DNA of 64,000 bases from Crambe crambe (taxonomy: Eukaryota; Porifera; Demospongiae; Poecilosclerida; Crambeidae), in NCBI GenBank assembly GCA_963924555.1, contig OZ004592.1:186001-250000 (forward strand), read 5' to 3'. How positions within the stretch are numbered: the first letter of the stretch is position 1; every line of letters starts with the position of its first letter. The position numbers and the translations under genes are program-made. The notes beneath the pieces are model-generated. The model was given only the letters and a program-made list of their open reading frames with translations. It made no database searches and had not been told where the DNA came from. Positions 47,261 through 57,399 of the stretch are shown here, piece by piece.

Positions 47261-50200
47261 TCAGAAATGGGAGTCGAGAGCTGGGTTGTTCCTATTATCA
47301 TAATGCATAATTAAACATCAAGTCACTATTGACATACATGACCACTCACTTGAGATCAGAACCAGATGGCATGCGTCCCTGATACATTAACTCTGCTGCT
47401 TTGGAAACTGCTGGATCAGCATTCAGACTAGAAACTGCCAGGACTTTGTCATCCCTATGAATCCACCCTCAGTAACCAAATTGATCTACACTAATAACCT
47501 ACTTGATGTAGTAAGCAGTAAACTTCCTCTCTTCTGGACTACCGTCATAAATGATCTCGTCCCAGGAAAGGGCGTGGCCACAGTAACGCAGGCTCTTTCC
47601 AAACTGGACAGTCCAGAAGTATGGGATACTTCTAAACTCTTCTTCCTTTCCAAGCATGTTCCGAGCAGCTACTCGTCCTAAAATCATTGTTTTTAATATG
47701 ATATCCCCATCCGTAGGTCAAAGAAATTGATTAACTTGCCATGGTTATGTGCTATCTGCCAGTGGCCAATGTTAGTGTCACCTCGAATGAGAGGAAGTGG
47801 AAACCGCACTATGTCACCAGCTCCAAATACATCCTCACATGCTTGCATGTGCTAAAAACACAAATATGTGATGATAATTATACACAAAATAGATTTCTAC
47901 ATACCTCATCCACCTTCAATTCCCCTCTGCCAGTTAAAGGAAGGTCAGAGCCCTTGAGGAAGTCAGTAGCTGGTACCACTCCTACAGACATCAACAGTTC
48001 TTTGATATGCAACACATTCAATCGACACTTACCTACGCCAGCCACTACCATCTCAGCCTCTAGAGTCTCTCCAGATGGCAAGGTGACTCCTGTCACCTTT
48101 CCTTCATCTCCCACAATCTCTTTCACTCCAGCACTCAAATAGAATTTCACACCATTCTCTTCATGCATCTAGTAGAAGAGGGGGAAAAAATAACACATTG
48201 GAAGAGAGACAGAAGAAGAGCTTACATTTTGAAGCATCTTGCCCACACGTTCTCCAAGCACCCTCTCAAAGGGAACCGCTGTAATGTCGATGCAAGAGAC
48301 ACTGGCAGCCTTGTCACTCAAGTAAGCACCCACCTCCATCCCTTAAATCAATACAATCATATTCAGTTAGTAACAAGGCAGTATTCTGATAACATTTAAT
48401 AACTCACCTATGAATGATGTTCCGATGATCACCACTTTCTTCCCAGCAGCTAACTCAGCAATCTGATTAGCCTCCGAGGGTTCCCGCAGGAGGAAAACAT
48501 TCTGTAGCTGAAAGCCAGGGATGGGTAAGGTCCGTGGCCTGTAATAAAGGACCGTAGGGATGGAATATGGCGTCAGAGGGACGAAGTATGGTGTGCTCAG
48601 CTAAGAGTAGCCTATAGAAGCCAAGACTGCCAGTGTCTCATCCATCCGCACTGCAGTCAGCTCCATTTGAGAAGGTGCCACAATAAGTGCACCATAGATA
48701 AGCAAGGAAGATGGGAGGGGAAGGGAGTCTAGTTAGAGGGATAGTGACTCACTTAGAACCAGTTGCAAGGAGAAGTTTGTCATATGTAAAACTTTCATCT
48801 TTAGTGAGAACCTTCTTCCCAGCTATATCTACACCAGTCACCTGACAGGGTGGTAAGGTAAGAAACTATCATACAAGTCTAGAATTGGACTCACATCTTT
48901 GCCAAGTTTGAGTTCAATGTCATTCTGCTGGTAGAAGTTTTGGGATCTCAAGGAAATATCTGCTGCAGATAGATGCATGGCCTGTGTATTTAGTCTGTGG
49001 TAAAAAATCTGTTTCAAAATGGTAGCTCCAATGCACCTTGCTCAATTTGGGACGGTCATAGGGCAAATCCGATTCCCGGCTGAGGATGGTAATTTTCCCC
49101 TTGAAGCCTTCCTGTCTGAGAGTCTCCGCACAAGAAACAGACGCTGGGCCTTTTAATCAAAATTAATGTCAAAGATTCAAAAACAAATAGGAGATTTACC
49201 TCCTCCTACAATAATAAAGGAACGGGAATCCTTATCAAGTTGGGAACCACAAGCTATGGGGGAACGACGAAAGTTTGCAAGGGACTTCTTACTGGCCCTC
49301 AGGAGAACACTATCTCCCTCTAATTTGACCTGTGAGTGAGAGAGAGAGAGAGAGAGAGATGTTATGACCAGCTGCTGTCAACAGTCACACCTCAAAGTCA
49401 GGTTGTGTATGGTTGTTGGTAGGGAAGCCCAATAGGGAATGTCATCAAGGAAGCAGAGAGGTTACAGTTACCCTTGAAAGAATCAATTATACAGTCACCC
49501 TTTAAAGTATTATGATTTTGATTGGTATATTTATTTTCCCCTGATAAATGATTTTCTATTTACATTTTATGCAAGAATGAACATTAGCACAAGTTGTGGG
49601 TATATTTCTGCAAGGCTCATTAATTAATCTTGCCTGATGATTTATGAAATAAGGCCTACCTGGAAGCAGGGAACCCCATCGAGCCCAGGAAACTCTTCAA
49701 TGTCTCCATTCTTGATGTTGAAACAAGCTCCATGCCAGGGACACCTGACACGGCCATTTCCAAGGTAACCCTTTGCCAGAGGAGCTCCATAGTGAGTGCA
49801 TTTGTGTCCAATTGCAGAGAATTGTCCATCCTGGCGTATAAGGAGAGCTTTAGACTCCCCAATATTAACTTCACGCATTCTGAGGAGGTAAACGAAGGAG
49901 TGGTTAGTATGCTTCCATGAGAAACTATGCATCTAGCTAATGTCTAGCTAGCTATTTTAATAGCAGGGGCAGCTGCTAACCAACTACTTTAGCATCCTGC
50001 CACCTGCACTAGCTACACTGAACTCACTCATTATCTCCAAATTCCGATGCTTTTCCCACTACAGCTTCCACAAACTCTTCCATGGCCATTGTTGTTGCTG
50101 ATTCCAGCTCCAGCTCCGGGGTTTTGTGTGTGGTTGTATTTATATCCGCTGTTGAACTTCCTCCTTCCTCCGTTTTCGAAGTCAGGTTTCCCTCCGTAGT

Positions 50201-50488
50201 CTCCACCGTTGCAGAGCCTTTCTTCTTTGCTTTTCCCTCAGACCTTCCTTTGCTCTTGGAACCTCCAGTCCCCATTTCTACTCTACTGGAACCAGTCACC
50301 AGACACCTGAAGCAATACTTTATTGGCTCTTTAGAAGACAGGAACGAGCTATTCACGAGTGAGGGGAGTGCAGAGAACTGATATGTACTTCCAAAACTGC
50401 ACTTTTTGTTGGCTGTAGACAGCTGCTTCCCTTGCAGCAGCGCACATCTGACGACTCGAAATACTCGACTATAGCTAGCCACGCCCAT
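47261..50488 (-). CDS. AIFM3: Apoptosis-inducing factor-like Rieske oxidoreductase (AIFM3)
   Basis: Mitochondria-associated flavoprotein. Start codon 50486-50488, stop 47261-47263. Exon 1 (50030-50488) encodes a basic presequence-like N-terminus and a low-complexity Lys/Ser/Thr linker. Exon 49660-49879 encodes the Rieske domain, with both iron ligand pairs: [18 protein letters not shown] and [10 protein letters not shown]. Then come the FAD-binding Rossmann motif ([19 protein letters not shown]), [12 protein letters not shown], the NAD-binding half ([19 protein letters not shown]), [13 protein letters not shown], and the FAD-contact segment [12 protein letters not shown] with [19 protein letters not shown]. 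It ends NNPALDSHF. Domain order and length agree with AIFM3 rather than AIFM1. Minor exon edges between 48160 and 49240 were read by eye. Confidence 0.93.
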
Positions 50489-50521
50489 TATTATAGGGGA
50501 TCCCCCTGATTAAAATGTTGA

Positions 50522-51621
50522 TTAAAAAAATAATTCTCTAATCTCATCTGCTAGTGATTTCTCATCAAGTGAAGGTTGCTCCAATGCTGCAATGATTGTA
50601 GCCCAAGTATACTGGGCTGGATTTCTGTTTTTCCAAGTTGATAGTGTCCTTCTGAGTTTTCCTTTTAGATCACCTCTTTCAGCATTGATTTCTTCTATCT
50701 TCTCATTACTGATTTCTAGATTAACTGCAATAATATCCCACTTGTGAGAAATGCGGCACAGGTGATTGAAGAGTGAAGAAAACCTGGGGCGTTGATTCAG
50801 GACATCTATATTTAAAAATTTTATAATAATGATGACCATTAGACATACTTTTACCAGCTACAAAAATTGTTCACTTGACATACTTTCCTGGGGGTGAGAG
50901 TCCTGGAATGAGTATCCTGAGGCTTGAGGTGATGTACTTTCCTGGGGCTGAGAGTCCTGAGATGAGTATCCTGAGGCTTGAGGTGACATACTTTCCTGGG
51001 GCTGAGAGTCCTGGGACGAGTACCCCAAGGCTTGAGGCGACATACTTTCCTGGGGCTGAGAGTCCTGAGATGAGTATCCTGAGGTTTGAGACAAATATGA
51101 AGAGGCTCTGCCAATACTGTTTGAAGGAGATTCCGAGCTGGACCCAGTAGATGATGATGATGAATTTGATTCCTGAGAACTCCGTCTTGCAATGAAAGGA
51201 TGGAGCATTATATTGTAGGTTTTGTCTTCTTTGATTCCTTCAAGTTTTAATGGGAACTTAAGGATTCTGCCAGTTTCATCTCCTTGAGTTATTCTCAATA
51301 TAATTCGTGGAGGATAAAGAGCTATATCTCTGATTGCTCTTTTCTTGTGCTGCTTTGGGTAGTCAACTTCTTCTTTGCGGATCTTAAATTATCATTATTA
51401 TAATTTAGTAAATCATTGTTTAGACACTGCAGACGATAAGACTTACTCTACAAGGGGACACAATTGATGATATTTTATATCCCTGTCTGCTCACAACTCC
51501 TTCTGGTAAAACTAAACTGACACTATTCTCGGCAGAAAAATTAAAAAGTGTTGACTGTATCTCAAAGTTTTCACTTTTATAACGGTTTTCAATGAAACGC
51601 TTTAAATTCTGAAAGATAACA

Positions 51622-51681
<60 letters not shown>

Positions 51682-53375
51682 TATTTATTCATTCACCTTA
51701 CTGTACACCTCATGGTGGATCATTGCACTCACAATCACATGTGACTCCGGAGGGCAAAATGATGACGGATAATACAAGGAAATGCAATACTTCAGTTTTT
51801 TTTGAACTTTTGTATTATAGAATAATAAGTAATTAACGGCATGGTAGCTATTATTAGTCAATCACATACCTTTTGAAGCAAATGCAGCAAAGCAAAAATG
51901 CCTCAAGTCTATTTCTCCACTTGATCGGTTTGCCTCAAATTTAAGTCTTGGAGAGCCATAGATTTTAAAATTCCAAAGGTTGTCATCACTCTCACTGAGT
52001 TCAGGCTTTGTAGGACTGGTAATGAATCTCAATTCACTACAATCATCAAATTCAGCAAAGAGATTGATAGTGAGAGTGACATTCTTATGAAAAGCAAAAG
52101 GAGGTTCAATAAGGTACACAGGACTGGCAAATACAAGATCTCCAGGGAGATAAAAAGGACCTCCAAGACAGGCTTGCAGAGATACATCCACCTCGTCATC
52201 ATCCTTTATAGCTCCAGGTGGGATATGAAGCTTTATTCCTTCACCTTCAACCGTGCCACCATCACTGGTCATCTTCATCTTCGCAGCATTTTTTGAAAAT
52301 GCAACTCCGGGATAGTCAGCCTTGTAGTCACAAGATGCTGCCATAAGTGATTCTAGCCACATAAATAGGAGTACATGAAACAGCTATGCTCTCCCTCCTT
52401 TGATATATATTGTGGATACTTACTCATTGACACAGTGCCAGAGTTGCTTCCTGTTCCAGCATTACTCCACGTACTGATGCCAGAATCATCAGAGATCTTA
52501 TTGGATGACTCAGATGTCTTGTCCACTTCATCAGTAGAGTCAGAGTCAGAAGAATCTGAGGCTCTAGTTCGTCTTCGAGTTTCTTCATCATGACCTGATT
52601 CTGACTCTAAATCAACACTTTCGAGTTCAGATTCAAGTGATGAGTGGTCACCCACTTCTCCAGTTGTGGAATCATCATCATCATCATCATCATCTTTATC
52701 ATCATCAACATGACTCACTCCTATGAAGCCAGGTCGAGGTGTTGTTCTTGAAACTTCATCACCTTCATCAGATTTGTACTGGTCTTTTGATGCCAATCTA
52801 TGTCCAATCTCTACTTCAACAGGAATGTCAGGCCCCATATCTTGAGTCACAAAACTGGAACAAGTTGATCCTGTTGATTCATGAGGTGTGCTTGCATTGA
52901 TGACTTTAAGAATGGAGGGTGCATCTTCATCACTTCGATATTTTCTTACCCTATATGGTTCGGAGTGTGGTTTGAAGCGTGGATTGATATAAGGTGGTCC
53001 AGTAAGCTTGTGACATTCAAAGCAAATTTGCTTTTCAGTTGCTTCACATCTTGCATAAAATGTGTGATCACAAGGAATGCAGATGTATCTACCAATTCCA
53101 AACTCTTTAACTCGATCAAGAGCGTCATATCGTACTTTGCAATTGTTACAACGTGAAACAGGCTTAGTAATAGGAACATAAGTCCACCATGGATGGTTAC
53201 ATGGACCACAAGCAAACTGACGCAGCTCAATGGCACCAGTCAATATATTGAATTTACGCAAAGACTCTTTAGTTAGAAGGTAAGGATTTTTTTCTTCTTT
53301 TAGGAGCCGTTTATGGGAGTCATCATCAAGATAGGTAGCTTTCCATTTTGGCTTCTTCTGATGTAGAGATGCCAT
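50522..53375 (-). CDS. Shiftless-like zinc domain fused to ZU5 and Death domains
   Basis: Six exons join in phase to 829 residues: 52424-53375, 51870-52352, 51697-51806, 51447-51608, 50884-51382, 50522-50805. Residues 50-130 resemble the Shiftless (SHFL/C19orf66, UPF0515) family: four CxxC pairs at about 56-59, 76-79, 99-102 and 118-121, with CNHPWWTYVP, KPVSRCNNCKVRYD and GRYICIPCDHTF. A long acidic Asp/Ser linker follows (about 200-317). Exon 2 is a ZU5 domain (GGTVEGEGIKLHIPPGAI, FASPVYLIEPPFAF). The next two exons look like a UPA-type module. Four 18-residue repeats (GYSSQDSQPQESMSPQA) precede a C-terminal Death domain (WDIIAVNLEISNEKIEEI, LSTWKNRNPAQYTWATII). ZU5-UPA-Death is the layout of UNC5 and PIDD1; the N-terminal zinc domain is new to it. 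Role in immune or stress signalling is inference. Confidence 0.87.
50876..51091 (-). repeat. Coding tandem repeat, 4 x 54 bp
   Basis: Four near-identical 54-bp units encode 18-residue repeats of the pattern GYSSQDSQPQES-MSPQA in the Shiftless-ZU5-Death gene. On the coding strand each unit contains CAGGAAAGTATGTCA or a close variant, that is, a splice donor in the same phase. The donor used in the model (exon end 50884) is the one in the last unit. Confidence 0.9.
51625..51674. repeat. (TTA)n microsatellite in an intron
   Basis: About sixteen TTA/ATT units in the intron 51609-51696 of the Shiftless-ZU5-Death gene. Confidence 0.95.
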
Positions 53376-53446
53376 TTCTGACTATAAGGATTTAAAAAAG
53401 CCTATTCACAAAGCTACCCTAGCCTCGAATCCAGCCTCTCTTTTCC

Positions 53447-53454
53447 TTTTTTTT

Positions 53455-53485
<31 letters not shown>

Positions 53486-53487
53486 GG
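53447..53487. repeat. Poly(T)18-poly(G)23 tract
   Basis: Eighteen T's are followed directly by twenty-three G's in the 199 bp between the Shiftless-ZU5-Death start codon and the next minus-strand stop codon. It may be a real homopolymer junction or an assembly join; a similar but shorter G run (about 19) occurs at 23587-23605 in TTC39 intron 1. Confidence 0.8.
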
Positions 53488-53574
53488 CTGGGTTCAAGGT
53501 TAAAAGCTACCCTTGATCTACTAGATCCTCATGTTAAATTCTCAAGTTCTCAATCTATTGTTAGTTATAGCTAA

Positions 53575-53915
53575 TTACCACATCAAATTCCTCCTTGATA
53601 GATTGCAGTGCTTTCCCCACTCCACTCCACCACTTCTTCCAGTGATAACGAATTGAACTGTCTTGTTTCCCTTCATTTCTGCACTGATTTTGGTCTGAGT
53701 GTCAGCAGCAATAGCTTTTGTATACCCCTTAATCCAATCAATACGACTCTTGTACTTTTCCTTAAGCTTTTCTTGTGGAATATAATGGTGCTGTATAAGA
53801 ATAGTCACACAGGTTTCATGAAAATGAACTCTCTAATACAGCTAGAAGAAAGCTAGTACTGCCCATAGCCTAGGTGGTATTTCTAGCTCGCATATACCTT
53901 TTCAGTCGTGGCCAT
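53575..53915 (-). CDS. Small uncharacterised protein, 77 residues
   Basis: Two exons, 53898-53915 (MATTEK, donor GTATAT) and 53575-53790 (acceptor TTCTTATACAG), join in phase. The product is basic, with KLKEKYKSRIDWIKGYTKA and TKISAEMKGNKTVQFVITG. No signal peptide, membrane segment or known motif is seen. After VEWGK the adjacent frame reads ALQSIKEEFDVV, which looks equally protein-like, so the 3' end may continue through an unseen splice. It lies head-to-head with REC114, 122 bp apart. Not recognised. Confidence 0.45.
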
Positions 53916-54037
53916 CTCTCCAGTTAACAAAAACTTATTAAGAAAGGGGTGGTGGGTTCATCTATGGTTCATCAATTCCCGGGTGAAAATTACGGGATGA
54001 GATTCGGCGGGTAATGCGCGGGTACTACAAAATTAGG

Positions 54038-55088
54038 ATGGCATATTCTTCCTCGTCTCTTACCCAACTGAAAATAAGCAAGGTGTGGCCCTTGGAGAGA
54101 TACGCACGCCTTCTCCAGGAAAAGGAGCACCTCTTCCCCCAGCCACAGGCAACAAAAATCCAAAGTACAGGAGGCAGCTGGAAGGTATGTGCTTACAGGC
54201 CCTAGGCTAGCATGCTCTCTAGTTTAGTTTAATAGCCATGATAGCTACCTACAGTAATGTTATTATATGCAGCACTATTCTTCTTCTTCGGATTGGATTA
54301 TTCGAATGGCATTGGTTGATGATAACCACTTGACAATATCTGGTGGTAACCAGCAGATATATGTATGTATGCTTAGCATAATTATGGTTTAGTTCAAATG
54401 AGTAACATAAACATTCAGGAAAGCATTTCCTTGTGGGAAGCTAAGAAATGGATGCATGGTGTCACTAAAGGGGACAGTGCTCTTTTTATATACAAACTGA
54501 AGGTAATGGAGAGCCCACATGAACAGCTACAAGTGTTAGCTAACTGTTGCACTCTTGCAGGATGAAAATAGACGATTTAGAGTGAAGTTCTCCCCCATGA
54601 CTTCTGGAGGGTCCTCCTTTGATGCATGCAAGCAGTGTAGCACTGTCCTTTCTTCCTTCATTACAATGAGTGAGATGCCCACTCCAGCTGTTACTCACCA
54701 GGTTGCAGACAAGGAGAGAACCTCCCAGCACCTTCCTTCATCACAAGTCCATAAGCAACTTGATGCAAGTACCACCAAGGCACCTGAACCAGCTGCAGTG
54801 ACAGAGTCTGGAGCTCCTTCAAAAGGAAGTAAGCTGATGCCAATATCAGAAATAGCTCAGGTAGGTCATAGGGATTAAATAAATGGCCACCTCTGTAATC
54901 TTATTGCATCATGATTATAATAGACAGTTCAATGTGGAGGGAAGAGTCTTGGAAGAGCGTATGCATCCACCAATTTTCCAACAGAGCAACTTGGATCATT
55001 CATCAGACTCTGCCTCACAGATGCCAACTTCCCTGCCTTTGTAGAAACTGTCGAAGAAGAACTCAACAATATCACTAATCGTTCATAG
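54038..55088 (+). CDS. REC114: Meiotic recombination protein REC114
   Basis: Partner of MEI4 and IHO1/Mer2 on meiotic chromosome axes, needed for SPO11 double-strand breaks. Five exons join to 261 residues (human about 266): 54038-54184, 54273-54362, 54419-54502, 54561-54860, 54924-55088. The N-terminal PH-like fold shows VWPLERYARLL, GGSWKHYSSSSDWIIRMAL, ESISLWEAKKWMHGV, then RRFRVKFS. A disordered Ser/Thr/Pro stretch follows, and the conserved C-terminal helix pair reads QLGSFIRLCLTDANFPAFVE with TVEEELNNI. The last acceptor is the ATAATAG ending at 54923, which keeps the frame; using the next AG would truncate the protein and lose the C-terminal motif that binds TOPOVIBL in mammals. Confidence 0.93.
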
Positions 55089-55179
55089 TAGTAGCTAAAA
55101 TTAACATCATGATTCATTCAAGATTAGCTAAAATATTACTAGTATAATTTTATGGAGTCTCTTGAATGTCTATCCCAGC

Positions 55180-57211
55180 CTATTTTGGTGGTAGTGGAGG
55201 GGGTGTATAGACTGGGTAGAGTGGTGCTATATATGGATAGGTGTCATAACCTGCAGTCTCTTCTTGTTTGCTGCAATGGTTCTCATAAATACCACCATCA
55301 AATGATGCACTTTTCGAATTCAACTCCCTTGAATTGAAAGTGATCTGTTCTTTGTTATCACTTTCCGTGCTCCTATTCTTGTATTCCATCACACCAACAG
55401 ACAATGTAGTGACACTGCCTGGAGAAAGAGAAGTATCATAAAAATTGCCACCAAGATCCTTTTTCTCATTCCATCCTCGAAGATTGAGTACAGGACCCCT
55501 TGAGGGATGAATGGTATCATAAAAATTCCTCATCTCTGACTCAGTCCCATTTTTTGGTTTCTTGTGGAGAGATCCAAGGGTGTTAGAGGGATGTAAATGA
55601 GCTACATCATGTTCAGCCTGGGAGCAGCAGCGGCCTTGCGAATTTAACAAGGGATAGTGAGAGTAATTATTGGTTTCAACATCAATGATGAGGTTTGGCG
55701 TTGATACTGATTCACTTGGATTGGTTAGATTGGCTACTGGGACTGCAGAAGCAGTCTGATCATAAGAAGTGAGTGAATTTGAAGAGCCAACTCTCTTTAA
55801 CACATTTCCAAGTTTTCGGAAGAGAGTCTGGAACTTAAAGGGTTTCTCTCCATCAGAGAGGTCGATACCCCTGCTCATTCTCTGTCCCACTTTAGTGAGA
55901 TATTCATCTTTAACTGTACAGTTCTCCAGAAAAGCTGATGTTCGTTTGGGGACTACAGGTAAGCCAGAAGAGGTTTGAATGTGGTTGGATATTTCCTCAA
56001 TATCTAGCATTTCTATAGACTTAGAGGATTTAAGAGCTGAGGCATGGAAGTTATTCTCCTTTGGGGCATCTGGCTCTTCACTATTCACACTGTCATAAGA
56101 CTGTCCTAAGCCATTATGAGACAGTTCTTTCTCCTTGAATCTTATAAAAGACTTGGGGATGTTACCAAGAGATATGCTCCTTTTTCGTCCCATGTGCGCT
56201 GGTAAAAAGATCGGCGGTGAATACATGGAGTCATCTTCAGCATGTCCATCATAAATGCACTTCTCGCCAGACCCAGAATGTGATGGCTTATTCAGTTGTT
56301 TTTGTGGTTCAAACAAGCAATTATCGGACTTCCATGACTTCAGTGCTAGATTTGGCATTTGCTTCATCTTCCTTGCCCTGATCTTGCCACTGGGACTAAA
56401 TTGAACATCTACTGGTAGATGGAACTGTTTGCTTGAATGTTTATCAGAGAAGGCATCCTTTCGTTGCAGACATCTTTGTTTGGAATGGTTTGGAGTGCTT
56501 GCCAAACCACTTGTGGGTTCTCTTTCTTGGATATTTTCATTCTGGATTAGAAATAATTAAAATTGAACACCTTAGATGAAGTTGTTAATAGCTGTCAATT
56601 GGTCATACTCATCACCTCTAAGTGCGGGGCAGAAGAGGAGTGACTGCTCTTGCTCGCTACCCCTGACTCTTTTCCAACTGCACATAAACTGACAAGAGAG
56701 ATCCTATCCACATTATCACTGCCAATATTTACATCTGAGATCAAGTCTGAATCCATAGCAAAACGACACTCTGTATTGCAAGTCACTTCATAATTAGCTA
56801 GCTACACAAATTATTTTCATACTTGTGGATTTATATTTGATTTTCAGCCTGTAATTTTCCTTATTTTGTATTCCCATTTTCTCTAGGACCTTGCACAGTA
56901 GCTCTCCATATGTAGTAGATGGTGAATAGCTTGCAGTTTGATAAGACCCATTTCTATTATAAATTGAACCATATCCACACTCTGAATTATCATTTGCTAT
57001 TGTACTTACCCCAAGAATATTCTAATTGTTGAGGTACTGAAACTGGTGCTCAGTAGTGCATCTGTATGATTATAATTATGATTATGCAGGACAGCTGAAA
57101 AAAATAATAAATACCTGTAGTCCCTGGAGAGTTTTTTCTCCTGGAAAAATTGATATCATCCAATGAAATTATTTTCTTTAATTTTTTCATTCTGGCCTTA
57201 CTCTGAAGCAT
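55180..57211 (-). CDS. Uncharacterised adaptor-like scaffold protein
   Basis: Not recognised. Four exons join in phase to 595 residues: 57115-57211, 56823-56996, 56616-56770, 55180-56541. The N-terminus is basic (MKKLKKIISLDDINFSRRK). A segment TTYGELLCKVLEKMGIQNKE with YRLKIKYK resembles a small alpha/beta domain of the Ras-association or ubiquitin-like kind, but this is weak. The remainder is low in complexity and looks disordered. It holds repeated tyrosine motifs (NFYDTIHP, NFYDTSLS), a GRB2-type YxN site (IYENHCS), and ends in a proline-rich SH3-type tail (YTPPPLPPK). Such a mix suggests a phosphotyrosine docking protein; that is inference. It converges on REC114 with 91 bp between the stop codons and diverges from the AIG1-like gene. 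Confidence 0.75.
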
Positions 57212-57273
57212 CTTATAAATAAATTATGGCACAAGCTGAATACATAGTGCAAGTGCAAGTGTGAAAGGCCCAT

Positions 57274-57309
57274 GTGACGTCATAATACGATATTGCGAGT
57301 GCGCATGCT
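57274..57309. promoter_or_regulatory. CRE and NRF-1-like motifs in a divergent promoter
   Basis: The 188-bp gap between divergent start codons (57211 minus, 57400 plus) holds a perfect TGACGTCA at 57274-57281 and GTGCGCATGCT at 57299-57309. The same two motifs, in similar spacing, precede the ankyrin gene at 8951-8994. Confidence 0.45.
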
Positions 57310-57399
57310 TCATGACCTTCGCACTTGGTACGAACATGCTTGCCCTTATAAAAATTTCTTTACCGTCACACTACTGAAGTTAGATAGCTGCAGCAAGAG

